Part shown: piece by piece, positions 46,779 through 59,320 of the stretch
Numbering within the stretch: the first letter of the stretch is position 1
Layout of the letters: the number at the start of each line of letters is the position of its first letter
NCBI RefSeq assembly: GCF_000519045.1
Contig: NZ_KI912532.1
Coordinates: 1,054,001 to 1,118,000, forward strand
DNA from: Dechloromonas agitata is5
Lineage (GTDB): Bacteria; Pseudomonadota; Gammaproteobacteria; Burkholderiales; Rhodocyclaceae
Direction: 5' to 3'
Length of the DNA: 64,000 bases
Position numbers and translations under genes: made by a program
The notes under the pieces: model-generated
Database searches by the model: none
The model's input: the letters and a program-made list of their open reading frames with translations, nothing else
Told to the model about the DNA's origin: nothing

Positions 46779-48039
46779 CCGCAAACTGTTGCTCGCCCTG
46801 TTGCTGGCGGCCGCAGCCGGCCTGGCCTTTGTTGCACCCTGGGGTGTGATGCTTGCCGTTGGGGGGGCTCTCCTTCTCCTGTTCTGGCCGGTGTCTCGAT
46901 CGAGCAGCGAGTTGGCCCGGGTGGACGCCCTGCTGCAGCAGACGGGGGCCGGTCAACTGGTCAGTCGTCTGCCGCAAGCCATGCGAGATCCGACCCTGGA
47001 GTCGATCCGGGTGAACCTGAATTCGGTTCTCGACCAGACCGAAACGGCTTTTCGGGAAATTCTCGGTGGCCTGCAAGCGTCGACGGAAGGTAATACCGAG
47101 CGTCGCCTTCAGCTGCCCGGGTTGCACGGTACTTTCCGCACGGTTCTCGAGCGCATGCAGCTGATTCTCGATCGCTTGGCCGAAGCCCAGGAGTCGGTCG
47201 CCCGGGAGGCATTGTTGTCGCGCATATTCCTGCGTTCCGAGCGCGGTCTGTCGATGGCAATCGAACATGTCCAACACGCACTCGGCGATGTCGGCAGCAG
47301 TTCGCGCGTGTCGCGCGAACTGGCCAGCGCGTTCGGGACCTCGGCGAGCACGATGTCGGATGCGGCGCAGCGCATGTCCGAAGCCCTGGGGGGGGCGGAA
47401 CTGGCGGCTGAGGGCGGGGTGCATGCCATGGCCGACCTCGATGCCAAAGCTGCCGATATTCGTGCCCTGACCAGCCGGATCGACGGGGTCGCCAAGCAGA
47501 CCAACCTGCTCGCCCTCAATGCCGCCATTGAGGCGGCACGGGCCGGTGAGGCTGGCCGCGGTTTTGCCGTGGTCGCCGACGAGGTGCGCAAACTGGCAGA
47601 TCAGGCACAACGCTCAGCCGAGGAGATCGCAGCTGCCGTGTCGGCGATCGGTGGTTCGCTGGTGTCGGCCACCGGACAGATGCAGGAATTGAAGGCGTCA
47701 GTGGCTGCCGCCCGCCAGACCGCCGGAGAGTTCAGCGGCGAATTGGCCAGTTCGGCCACGTCGGCCAGCCAGGTGTGCGAGTTGGTATCGACCATCGAAA
47801 ACGGGGCTCAATCGATGGATGCCTCGATGCAACTGGTTTCCACCGCGCAACGGGCGCGGGCCGATGTGACCGCGATCCTGCACGGCGAGAACATCAACGT
47901 CTCGTCCTTGTCGGATATGGAGCAGGAGGCGGCCCGCATTGCGCGCTCGCGCAAATGGGTCAAAGGCAGTGCCGACCGCGAGGCCCTGGTGGCGATTTAC
48001 GACCGGCTCTTCGCCAATATCGAAAGCCAGATGCGCTGA
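46753..48039 (+). CDS. Methyl-accepting chemotaxis protein, membrane-anchored without sensor domain
   Basis: This 428-residue protein has two close membrane helices (about 10 to 47) with almost no periplasmic loop, then a linker and a cytoplasmic signalling domain. The hairpin tip is [18 protein letters not shown] followed by [15 protein letters not shown], which binds CheA and CheW. No ligand-binding domain is present; sensing probably comes from the overlapping PAS gene, as in split Aer systems. The C-terminal ~55 residues form an extra helical segment ([20 protein letters not shown]). Confidence 0.88.
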   Translation: MNNSSLPFSRKLLLALLLAAAAGLAFVAPWGVMLAVGGALLLLFWPVSRSSSELARVDALLQQTGAGQLVSRLPQAMRDPTLESIRVNLNSVLDQTETAFREILGGLQASTEGNTERRLQLPGLHGTFRTVLERMQLILDRLAEAQESVAREALLSRIFLRSERGLSMAIEHVQHALGDVGSSSRVSRELASAFGTSASTMSDAAQRMSEALGGAELAAEGGVHAMADLDAKAADIRALTSRIDGVAKQTNLLALNAAIEAARAGEAGRGFAVVADEVRKLADQAQRSAEEIAAAVSAIGGSLVSATGQMQELKASVAAARQTAGEFSGELASSATSASQVCELVSTIENGAQSMDASMQLVSTAQRARADVTAILHGENINVSSLSDMEQEAARIARSRKWVKGSADREALVAIYDRLFANIESQMR

Positions 48040-48045
48040 GCGGCG

Positions 48046-48738
48046 TCAGGCGGCCTTGGCCGCCTTGGCGTCCATCCTGGCGAGGGCCTCGCGGCCGGAC
48101 AGCAGGTGGTCATGCATCAGCTTTTCGGCCTTGCCAGCATCGCTGGTGGCCAGGGCGGCCATGATCAGGCGGTGCTCGTCGAGCGATTGCTGCAGACGGC
48201 CCTCGAGCGACAGGGAGTGCAGGCGTGACAGCTTGAGTACCTTGCGCAGATCCTGGATGACCGACAGCAGCCAACGGTTGCCCGACAACTCCTGGATCTT
48301 CTTGTGGAATTCCTGGTTCGCCTCGAAGAAGGCATCGATCCGTCCATCGCGTGCTGCCGCTTCAAGGCGGCCGTGGATGTCTTGCAGGGCGACGATGTCG
48401 GCAGGCTTGGCATTCTTCACCGCCTCGGCGGCGCAGCGGCCTTCCAGCATGGCCATCAGTGGGAAGATGTCGTCGAGGTCCTGGCGCGAAATTTCCGTGA
48501 CGTAGCAACCGCGGCGTGGTCGCAGTTCGACCAGTCCTTCGGAGGCGAGTACCTTCAGGGCTTCGCGTAGCGGAGTCCGCGAAATGCCGTACTGTTCGGC
48601 GAGCTTTTGTTCGTCGATCCAGGTGCCCGGGGGCAGTTCATGCGCGAAGATGCGTTGCCGGAGTCGCTCGGCGACTTCCTGGTAAAGCGCGGTGGGTGCA
48701 ATGCGGTTCATGGTCTCGTTCTTGGTGTGGCGAGGCAT
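48046..48738 (-). CDS. GntR-family regulator, FCD (FadR-like) subgroup
   Basis: This 230-residue protein has an N-terminal winged helix (LAEQYGISRTPLREALKVLASEGLVELRPRRG) and a C-terminal all-helical FCD effector domain (about 95 to 220) with the metal-site pattern in EANQEFHKKI and DEHRLIM. It is divergent from the methylmalonyl-CoA mutase operon, with a perfect palindrome between them, so it is a likely repressor responding to a propionate-pathway metabolite. Start at 48738 or the ATG at 48711 is undecided. Confidence 0.87.
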   Translation of the reverse strand: MPRHTKNETMNRIAPTALYQEVAERLRQRIFAHELPPGTWIDEQKLAEQYGISRTPLREALKVLASEGLVELRPRRGCYVTEISRQDLDDIFPLMAMLEGRCAAEAVKNAKPADIVALQDIHGRLEAAARDGRIDAFFEANQEFHKKIQELSGNRWLLSVIQDLRKVLKLSRLHSLSLEGRLQQSLDEHRLIMAALATSDAGKAEKLMHDHLLSGREALARMDAKAAKAA

Positions 48739-48753
48739 CAGTTCTTTGCTGAC

Positions 48754-48783
48754 TTGCCTCCATAATTATGGATAAAGTATTAT
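48754..48783 (+). promoter_or_regulatory. Mutase operon promoter with palindromic operator in the spacer
   Basis: -35 TTGCCT (48754-48759), 18-base spacer, -10 TATTAT (48778-48783). The perfect 14-bp palindrome TCCATAATTATGGA (48759-48772) begins at the last base of the -35 and fills most of the spacer. A bound GntR-type dimer there would block polymerase. The 5' UTR would be about 85 bases. Binding by the neighbouring regulator is inferred. Confidence 0.65.
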
Positions 48784-48876
48784 GTAGGGCTTGGTATGTC
48801 AAGCTCGGTCCAAAAGCGTAGAATTTTGAATTCTGCATCATCGGCCGCAAAAAATCGAATTGTCGAGGGGTGTGTC

Positions 48877-51027
<2,151 letters not shown>

Positions 51028-51033
51028 AACCGG

Positions 51034-52047
51034 ATGAAGCTGGACGACGCTCCGGTGCGCGCCAATCTCCTGTCCGAGGCTGACCGGCAACTGGTCGACG
51101 GCGTATTGGCCGGCCAGCGCCGGTCGCTGGCCAAGGCCATCACGCTGATCGAGTCCACGCGGGCCGATCATCAGCAGCGCGCGCAGCAGGTGCTGACCGC
51201 GCTGTTGCCCAAGACCGGCAACGCGATTCGTATCGGTATTTCCGGTGTGCCGGGGGCGGGCAAGTCCACGTTCATTGAAGCACTCGGCGTCTGGCTGATC
51301 GAGCAGGGCAAGAAGCTGGCCGTGCTGGCCATCGACCCATCGTCATCGGTCACTGGCGGCTCCATCCTCGGCGACAAGACGCGCATGGAATTGCTGAGTC
51401 AGCGCGAAGAGGCGTTCATCCGCCCCAGCCCGTCCGCCGGTTCGCTGGGCGGCGTCGCCGAGAAGACGCGGGAAGCCATGCTGCTCTGCGAGGCGGCCGG
51501 CTACGATGTGATCATCATCGAGACGGTCGGCGTTGGCCAGTCGGAGACGACGGTAGCCGGCATGGTCGACATGTTCTGCCTGCTGCAGTTGCCGAATGCC
51601 GGGGACGACCTGCAGGCGATCAAGAAGGGTATCGTCGAGATCGCCGACCTGGTCGTCATCAACAAGGCAGATATCGACAAGCAGGCGACGGCCGTGGTCC
51701 GTGCCCAGTGGCGCAACGCGCTGCACATGCTGCGTCCGGCATCGAAGAACTGGTCCCCGCCGGTCATCGCGTTGTCGGCCTTGCACAAGGAGGGCATCGT
51801 CGATTTCTGGGAACAGGTCGAGAAATACCAGTCCGCCCTGAAGCCGACGGGTGAATTCGCCGCCAAGCGCCAGCACCAGTCATTGGCCTGGATGTGGCAG
51901 TTGATCGACTCCGGCCTGCGCCAGCATTTCCGTCAGCATCCCCGCGTGCAGGAGAACCTGCCTGCACTCACCCGATCCGTCGAGGAAGGGCATACGACCC
52001 CGGCTGCCGCCGCGTATGCGCTGCTCGACTACCTGAAACACCAATAG
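51034..52047 (+). CDS. meaB: Mutase-protecting G-protein chaperone MeaB (ArgK)
   Basis: This 337-residue SIMIBI-class GTPase loads and protects adenosylcobalamin on methylmalonyl-CoA mutase. P-loop GVPGAGKS (71 to 78), [11 protein letters not shown] (switch), and VVINKADID (NKxD base recognition) are present. It starts 6 bases after the mutase, the usual pairing. Older annotations as an ArgK arginine transport kinase are a misnomer for this family. Confidence 0.95.
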   Translation: MKLDDAPVRANLLSEADRQLVDGVLAGQRRSLAKAITLIESTRADHQQRAQQVLTALLPKTGNAIRIGISGVPGAGKSTFIEALGVWLIEQGKKLAVLAIDPSSSVTGGSILGDKTRMELLSQREEAFIRPSPSAGSLGGVAEKTREAMLLCEAAGYDVIIIETVGVGQSETTVAGMVDMFCLLQLPNAGDDLQAIKKGIVEIADLVVINKADIDKQATAVVRAQWRNALHMLRPASKNWSPPVIALSALHKEGIVDFWEQVEKYQSALKPTGEFAAKRQHQSLAWMWQLIDSGLRQHFRQHPRVQENLPALTRSVEEGHTTPAAAAYALLDYLKHQ

Positions 52048-52070
52048 TCGTAACTCAGAGGGAGTTTTTT

Positions 52071-53606
<1,536 letters not shown>

Positions 53607-53627
53607 GCGTCAGGGAGGATTAGATAA

Positions 53628-55631
53628 ATGTTCAAGAAGATTCTGATTGCCAATCGCGGTGAAATTGCCTGCCGCGTCATCAAGACCGCCCGCAAGATGG
53701 GCATCGCGACCGTCGCCGTCTATTCCGAGGCCGACAAGGACGCCCTGCACGTCGATCTGGCGGACGAAGCCGTCTGTATCGGCCCGGCTGCCTCGAAAGA
53801 GTCCTACCTGGTCATGGACAAGATCATCGCCGCCTGCAAGCAGACCGGCGCCGAGGCGGTTCACCCGGGTTACGGCTTCCTGTCCGAGAACGCCGAGTTC
53901 TCGCGTCGCCTGGAAGAGGAAGGCATCAAGTTCATTGGTCCGAAGCACTACTCCGTGGCCAAGATGGGCGACAAGATCGAGTCCAAGAAGCTGGCCATCG
54001 AAGCCAAGGTTAACACCATTCCCGGCTACAACGATGCCATCGCCGGCCCGGCCGAAGCGGTCGAGATCGCCAAGAAGATCGGTTACCCGGTCATGATCAA
54101 GGCTTCCGCCGGCGGCGGCGGCAAGGGTCTGCGCGTCGCCTACAACGATGCCGAAGCCTTCGAAGGCTTCTCCTCCTGCGTCAACGAAGCCCGCAACTCT
54201 TTCGGTGACGACCGCGTCTTCATCGAAAAGTACGTGCTGGAACCGCGCCACATCGAAATCCAGGTGCTCGGCGATTCGCACGGCAACTACGTGTACCTGA
54301 ACGAGCGTGACTGCTCGATCCAGCGCCGACACCAGAAGGTCATCGAAGAGGCACCGAGCCCCTTCGTCGATCCGGAAATGCGCAAGGCGATGGGCGAACA
54401 GGCCGTGGCCCTGGCCCGTGCCGTGAATTACGAATCGGCCGGCACGGTCGAGTTCGTCGTTTCCGGTGCGACCAAGGAGTTCTACTTCCTGGAAATGAAC
54501 ACCCGCCTGCAGGTCGAACACCCGGTCACCGAACTGATCACCGGCCTCGACCTGGTCGAGCAGATGATCCGTGTTGCCTACGGCGAAAAGCTGCCGCTGA
54601 CCCAGGCCGATGTGCAGATCAACGGCTGGGCCATGGAGTGCCGGATCAACGCCGAAGACCCTTTCCGCGGTTTCCTGCCTTCCACCGGCCGCCTGGTCAA
54701 GTTCCAGCCGCCGAAGGAAATCCCGGGTCAGGTCCGCGTCGATACCGGTGTCTACGACGGCGGCGAGATCTCGATGTTCTACGACTCGATGATCGCCAAG
54801 CTGATCGTGCACGGTGCCACCCGTGAGCAGGCCATCGCCCGCATGCGCGATGCGTTGAACGGTTTTGTCATCCGCGGCATCTCCTCGAACATCCCGTTCC
54901 AGGCCGCGCTGATGCAGCACCCGGTCTTCCATTCCGGCATCTTCGACACCGGTTTCATCCCCAAGCATTATCCGACCGGCTTTGATGCCTCGATGGTGCC
55001 GCATGACGATCCGGCCCTGCTGGTTTCCGTCGCCGCCTACGTCTACCGCGCCTACACCGACCGTTCGGCTTCGGTGAGCGGTCAGTTGCAAGGGCACGAG
55101 CGCATCGTCGGCGACCAGTGGATGGTCGTTCGCCTGAACAAGGAAGGCAACGAGCATCACGAAGTGACGGCTCGTCCGATCCCGGGCGGCTATCACGTCG
55201 AGTACAAGGGCGAACAGTACGAAATCCTGTCCGACTGGAAACTGGGTGAGTCGCTGTTCAACGGCACCTGCAACGGTGAGGAATTCACGCTGCAGGTCGA
55301 GCGCCACAAGACCAAGTACAGCCTGTTCCACTGGGGCACGCGTGCCGATTTCATGGTCATGTCGGCCCGCGCTGCCGAACTGCTCGCCCTGATGCCTGAG
55401 AAGCCGGCGCCTGACCTCTCCAAGTTCCTGCTCTCCCCGATGCCGGGCCTGCTGCGCGAAATCGCCGTCCAGGTCGGTCAGGAAGTGAAGGCGGGCGAGA
55501 AGCTGGCGGTCATCGAGGCCATGAAGATGGAAAATATCCTCAAGGCCGAGCAGGACTGTAAGGTCAAGAAAATCTCCGCCGCTGTCGGCGAAAGCTTGTC
55601 GGTCGACCAGATCATCATCGAATTCGAGTGA
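53628..55631 (+). CDS. pccA: Propionyl-CoA carboxylase biotin-carrying (alpha) subunit
   Basis: This 667-residue protein carries biotin carboxylase (about 1 to 445; KKILIANRGEIACRVIKTA, ATP-grasp loop SAGGGGKGLRV, EMNTRLQVEHPVTE), a linker domain for beta-subunit contact (about 460 to 590), and a biotinyl domain with the biotinylated K633 in EAMKMEN. It works with PccB in the cytosol. It is the last gene of the operon; a terminator follows. Confidence 0.95.
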   Translation: MFKKILIANRGEIACRVIKTARKMGIATVAVYSEADKDALHVDLADEAVCIGPAASKESYLVMDKIIAACKQTGAEAVHPGYGFLSENAEFSRRLEEEGIKFIGPKHYSVAKMGDKIESKKLAIEAKVNTIPGYNDAIAGPAEAVEIAKKIGYPVMIKASAGGGGKGLRVAYNDAEAFEGFSSCVNEARNSFGDDRVFIEKYVLEPRHIEIQVLGDSHGNYVYLNERDCSIQRRHQKVIEEAPSPFVDPEMRKAMGEQAVALARAVNYESAGTVEFVVSGATKEFYFLEMNTRLQVEHPVTELITGLDLVEQMIRVAYGEKLPLTQADVQINGWAMECRINAEDPFRGFLPSTGRLVKFQPPKEIPGQVRVDTGVYDGGEISMFYDSMIAKLIVHGATREQAIARMRDALNGFVIRGISSNIPFQAALMQHPVFHSGIFDTGFIPKHYPTGFDASMVPHDDPALLVSVAAYVYRAYTDRSASVSGQLQGHERIVGDQWMVVRLNKEGNEHHEVTARPIPGGYHVEYKGEQYEILSDWKLGESLFNGTCNGEEFTLQVERHKTKYSLFHWGTRADFMVMSARAAELLALMPEKPAPDLSKFLLSPMPGLLREIAVQVGQEVKAGEKLAVIEAMKMENILKAEQDCKVKKISAAVGESLSVDQIIIEFE

Positions 55632-55672
55632 TCCTCGGCCGGGGCCGCCTTGTGCGGCCCATGCCTGACCGG

Positions 55673-55695
55673 GCCCGCCACATGGCGGGCTTTTT
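55673..55695 (+). terminator. Intrinsic terminator after pccA
   Basis: A 7-bp GC stem GCCCGCC / GGCGGGC with an ACAT loop is followed by TTTTT. It lies 42 bases after the pccA stop, and its T-run touches the end of the convergent gene. A second, weaker GGCCGCC-TTGT-GCGGCC hairpin precedes it. Confidence 0.88.
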
Positions 55696-57229
55696 ACTGC
55701 CAGTTCACCGCATAGCGGACGAAATCGACGCCACGTTCCAGCACTTCGGTCGGCAGCAAATGGCACAGTGTGCTGCCCTGGAAACTCAGCCGGGTATCGA
55801 GCCGTAAACCGGCGGCGGCCGGAACGATCAGCGAATAGTGGTCACCATCGTGCAGCAGAAAGGCGGGCGTGAGCGGCTGGTTGCGCTCCTGCGCCGGCGA
55901 GCGCACCAGGCGGCCCGCTTCGAGCGGGCCGGGATACCATTTCAGATCGGCGCTGAGTGCCCCGCTATCCAGGGTGCGCAAGCCAAGCAGGACGCCCAGT
56001 TGCGGCTGGTCGTCGCGCACGGTGGCGACGAGGCCGGGGGCAAGGCGGCGGGAGCCTTCGGCATCTGGTGGGCGTACCGCCTTGCCGTCGACCAGTGTCC
56101 AGGTCTCGCTGGGTACGGTCAGCTTCTTCACGCTGGTTGGCATGGTTGACACCCGATCGAAACCGAACAGCGCAACGCGCTGATGAGCCAGCGAGGCACT
56201 GCCGGCATCGAGCCCGCTCCCTGGGTTGAGTGCTTCGCCGGTCAGCACGTTGAAACAGTGCTCGGGGCCGAAGGCGAGCTCGATCTCACCGATTTCGGTC
56301 GATGGTGCCTCGACGTGGCTCTCCAGGCTGGATTCCAGGTCATGCAGCAGGCGGATGCAGGCACTGCCAGACAACTCGCGGCCCATCTTGAGCGATTCCG
56401 GGCTCTCGCCGGCCTGCAAGGCCAGAATGCGCTGATCGATCTTGCGCACAACCTTGCGGACCTCCAGCCAGCGCGGCAAACCTTCCGGCAGCGGGCCGTC
56501 GAACAAGGGTGAGAGATCGATGGAGTGCGCGCGGGGATCATCATCCGGTGTCTGGCGGAAGACAGCCAGTTCCCGCCAGCGGCTGATTGCCCGGTTGGCG
56601 ACGGCCAGCTGTGCGGCAGACAGGCGATAGGGATCGGCCAGCCGGAGCAGGAAGGCCCAAGCCAGGTGGCCACCAATATGGGATTCTCCGAAATTCCGGA
56701 AATCCGGATCCCCGATCGGCAGACTCAGGATGGCGCTGTTTTCCGCCTGGGCGAGGACGGCGAAGAGCAATCGGTCGAGCACCGGCGGGCAGTCGCGGGC
56801 AGCCAGAAAGTGGCAATACTGGGCCATCCGGAAGGCAGTGGCGGCACGGTGCAGCGGCAAGCACTTCCCGGCCGGTGGAAAATGGGGCACCAGGCGCAGA
56901 TAGGCAACGCCCAGGCGCCGCCACAGCTTCTGCGCCAGTTCGAAGGCGCGCTCGTCCTCGGGCGGCATGGGTAGCGGCTTCCGGACGTAGCGGGATTCGA
57001 TGGCAATTTGGCCGGGTAGCGCTGCCGAGCGCAGCAGGTTGAGTAGTTCGAGGGTCAATCCGGGGGAGAGCATCGCCGCTTCGATGGCCTCGATCTGGCC
57101 GCCGATGGCATTCAGCATGTGCAGCGGCTGGGTTTGCGGCTGGGTCGCCAACCAGGCCCTGGCTGAGGGCAGGTCATGGAATGCCGGCTTGACGTCGCTA
57201 CGGGGCTCGGGCAGCGTTAACCATTGCAT
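55694..57229 (-). CDS. Unrecognised 511-residue protein
   Basis: This long reading frame has normal composition for the region, starting MQWLTLPEPRSDVKP. The N-terminal two thirds look mainly helical (FELAQKLWRRLGVAYLRLV, AYCHFLA-like segments, CPPVLDRLLFAVLAQAEN). The C-terminal ~150 residues look beta-rich (RVSTMPTSVKKLTVPSE, LLHDGDHYSLIVPAAAGL). No signal peptide or membrane helix is visible, so it is probably cytosolic. I do not recognise the family. The reading frame stays open upstream of this ATG, but that part overlaps a divergent ORF and lacks conserved features. Confidence 0.7.
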   Translation of the reverse strand: MQWLTLPEPRSDVKPAFHDLPSARAWLATQPQTQPLHMLNAIGGQIEAIEAAMLSPGLTLELLNLLRSAALPGQIAIESRYVRKPLPMPPEDERAFELAQKLWRRLGVAYLRLVPHFPPAGKCLPLHRAATAFRMAQYCHFLAARDCPPVLDRLLFAVLAQAENSAILSLPIGDPDFRNFGESHIGGHLAWAFLLRLADPYRLSAAQLAVANRAISRWRELAVFRQTPDDDPRAHSIDLSPLFDGPLPEGLPRWLEVRKVVRKIDQRILALQAGESPESLKMGRELSGSACIRLLHDLESSLESHVEAPSTEIGEIELAFGPEHCFNVLTGEALNPGSGLDAGSASLAHQRVALFGFDRVSTMPTSVKKLTVPSETWTLVDGKAVRPPDAEGSRRLAPGLVATVRDDQPQLGVLLGLRTLDSGALSADLKWYPGPLEAGRLVRSPAQERNQPLTPAFLLHDGDHYSLIVPAAAGLRLDTRLSFQGSTLCHLLPTEVLERGVDFVRYAVNWQ

Positions 57230-57258
57230 GGAAACAATCTCCGGGGTAGCCGAAAAAA

Positions 57259-57522
57259 ATGAGCGGATTCGAACATTATGATCGCGAATTACGGGATCTG
57301 GACAAGGAAATTCATCGCTATGCCGCGATCTGTGGAGTGAATCTGGCCAATCGCCACGAAATCGATGCCTGCCTGAACCAGCATCACGATACCTGGGCCG
57401 AGGACAAGGCCCGTGAATCACTGCAGGGATTGCTGATCCTGCGTATCAAGCTGGAAGCCGAAATGATCGCACTCGGCTTTACCCCGCCACCCTTGACGAC
57501 TACCGCTGTGCCGGTGGCGTGA
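57259..57522 (+). CDS. Small hypothetical protein, helical
   Basis: This predicted protein has 87 residues, mostly helical and rich in charged residues (FEHYDRELRDLDKEIHRYAAI), with a Pro/Thr tail (FTPPPLTTTAVPVA). No recognised family. It is divergent from the 511-residue gene with only 29 bases between starts, and its 3' end overlaps the convergent napF by 23 bases. No strong ribosome binding site is seen. Coding is likely but not certain. Confidence 0.55.
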   Translation: MSGFEHYDRELRDLDKEIHRYAAICGVNLANRHEIDACLNQHHDTWAEDKARESLQGLLILRIKLEAEMIALGFTPPPLTTTAVPVA

Positions 57523-57991
57523 TCGTGATCGCCGCGGTTGGGCAGGGCGCGACGCAGGCGCCGCAACCGGTGCATTTTTCCGGATCGATTTCCGGCAGGG
57601 GGCTGCCTCCCAGGCGGGGCAGGAACCGGATGGCACGGGGGTCGCAAAAATCGCCGCAGACGCGGCATTCGACACCCTGGTGGGGCAGGCAGTCCTCACC
57701 GATGATGGCTTTGTAGGACCAGGCCGGCTGCTCCTCGGCACGGTGCAGTGCCTTTGGCTGGCAGACCGCGACGCAGTCGCCGCAAAAGGTGCATTCCCCG
57801 GCAGCAAAATCGACGGTCGGATAACCGCCGTCGCCAGCGATCAGGATGCGGGTTGGGCAGGTCGCCAGGCAGGCGTCGCAGCGCGTGCAGCGCTCGATGA
57901 AGTCATTTTCGGGCAAGGCCCAAGGCGGCCGTTTCTCAACCCGCGGCCTTGGTCGGCCGCGAAAGAAGGCGCGGCGGGAATGGTCGACCAC
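57500..57991 (-). CDS. napF: Ferredoxin-type protein NapF
   Basis: This 163-residue cytosolic iron-sulfur protein is associated with periplasmic nitrate reductase (Nap) maturation. Three CxxCxxCxxxC clusters are visible: C35-C38-C41-C45, C67-C70-C73-C77 and C140-C143-C146-C150. A further set C101, C109, C112 and C116 (CLPHQGVECRVCGDFC) is typical of NapF. The N-terminus SRRAFFRGR is also typical. It starts 10 bases after ccmI, so it is co-transcribed with the ccm genes; no other nap gene is in the window. Confidence 0.88.
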   Translation of the reverse strand: MVDHSRRAFFRGRPRPRVEKRPPWALPENDFIERCTRCDACLATCPTRILIAGDGGYPTVDFAAGECTFCGDCVAVCQPKALHRAEEQPAWSYKAIIGEDCLPHQGVECRVCGDFCDPRAIRFLPRLGGSPLPEIDPEKCTGCGACVAPCPTAAITITPPAQR

Positions 57992-58001
57992 GCGTCGGTC
58001 C

Positions 58002-58841
58002 CTACTTGGCGGCCTTCATCTTCTCGATGCCACTGCGCAGCATCTGGTCGATCTCGGAGCCCGGTTCGATCTGTGGCAAAAGCGCTTCCCAGTAGGCGAT
58101 GCCCTGCTTGGCGTCGCCGCGATCCATGGCGGCGGCACCCGCCAGGAAAAGGCTGTGACCATGCTTGGGATCGAGCTTCAGGGCTTTCTCGATCAACTGG
58201 GTCGGCTTGCCGGACAGGCCCTTGCCTTCGGCCATGGCGATGGTTTCGGCGTAGGCGGCCAGCAGATCGGGTTCGCCGTCGATGACCGTCTCGACGTGGC
58301 TGAAGGCCTCGACCGCGTCTGCATAGCGCCCCATCGACTTGTACGAACGGGCCAGCATCAGCCAGCCCTTGGGGTCGTCCGGGTTGGCTTTCATGCGCTC
58401 GGCCAGCTTGGCGACCATCTCGTTGATCTGCTCCGGCGTCATCTGCGGCTGGGCGGCTGCCTGCTGCGGGTCGAGGGCCCGCGGGTTGCCGAGGGTGACA
58501 TAGCCGAGCACGCCCAGGATGGGGAGCAGCAGCAGAATGGCAACAGCAGTCTTGCGGGTGGGGGCATGCGAAGCCGGGGTGGTTTCTTCGACGGCTGGCT
58601 CGACTTCTTCGAGCAGGCGGCGTTGCAACTCGCGACGGGCCTGTTCGAAATCGGCTTCGGCCAGCGAGCCTTCCGCCTTCTCCCGCTCCAGCTCGGCCAG
58701 CTGGTCACGGAAGATGGCGAGGTTGGCCGTCTTGCGGTCGGCCCGTTCCTTGGGGGCACGCAGGCCGAGCCAGAGTGGCGGCAGGATGAAAGCGGCGGTG
58801 GCCAGAACAAGCAGGACGGCGAAAATGGAAAACTGGGTCAT
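58002..58841 (-). CDS. ccmI: Cytochrome c maturation protein CcmI (CycH)
   Basis: CcmI is the apocytochrome c chaperone of System I. The 279-residue protein has an N-terminal membrane helix (about 4 to 26), a cytoplasmic coiled loop (about 28 to 95), a second helix (about 97 to 116) and a periplasmic TPR domain (about 130 to 275; PKGWLMLARSYKSMGRYADAVEAF). ATGA overlap with ccmH. Confidence 0.9.
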   Translation of the reverse strand: MTQFSIFAVLLVLATAAFILPPLWLGLRAPKERADRKTANLAIFRDQLAELEREKAEGSLAEADFEQARRELQRRLLEEVEPAVEETTPASHAPTRKTAVAILLLLPILGVLGYVTLGNPRALDPQQAAAQPQMTPEQINEMVAKLAERMKANPDDPKGWLMLARSYKSMGRYADAVEAFSHVETVIDGEPDLLAAYAETIAMAEGKGLSGKPTQLIEKALKLDPKHGHSLFLAGAAAMDRGDAKQGIAYWEALLPQIEPGSEIDQMLRSGIEKMKAAK

Positions 58842-59320
58842 TTGTTGTCGAGTTCCTTGAGCAGCGCTTCGGCGCGGCTGGCTTCATCGGCGGAGAGTGG
58901 CTTGTCCTCGGCGGCGACGCGTTCGGCGCGGCGGCGCTGGTAGCGGACCAGAGCGATGATGCCGACGATGAGCAGAACGAGCGGTCCGCCCCAGAGCAAC
59001 AGGGTGTTACCCTGCACCGGGGGCCGGTAAAGAACGAAATCGCCGTAGCGGGTAACCATGAAATCGATGATTTCCTTGTCGCTCTTGCCATCCTTGATCA
59101 TGGTCCGGACTTCCCGGCGCAGGTCCTGTGCCAGTTCCGCGTTGGAGTCGGCAATGTTCTGGTTCTGGCAGACCAGGCAGCGCAGCTCTTCGGACAGCTT
59201 CTGCAGACGTTTTTCGGTGACCGGGTCGGCGGCAATGGCGGCTTCGGTGGCGCTCGAAGCGAACGCCGAGGGCAAATTCAGCGCCATGCCGAGCAGCAGG
59301 ACGGCAAGCAGACGCCTCAT
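58838..59320 (-). CDS. ccmH: Cytochrome c maturation thiol oxidoreductase CcmH
   Basis: This 160-residue CcmH has a signal peptide, the active-site C48-x-x-C51 in LRCLVCQNQNIADSNA, and a C-terminal membrane helix (about 107 to 127). It keeps apocytochrome CxxCH thiols reduced for heme attachment by CcmF. ATGA overlaps on both sides. Confidence 0.95.
   Translation of the reverse strand: MRRLLAVLLLGMALNLPSAFASSATEAAIAADPVTEKRLQKLSEELRCLVCQNQNIADSNAELAQDLRREVRTMIKDGKSDKEIIDFMVTRYGDFVLYRPPVQGNTLLLWGGPLVLLIVGIIALVRYQRRRAERVAAEDKPLSADEASRAEALLKELDNK

Noticed and set aside
48049..48064. GGCGGCC-TT-GGCCGCC inverted repeat near the gntR 3' end
   Set aside because: It codes for the Ala/Lys tail of the regulator and lacks a T-run, so it was not called as a terminator.
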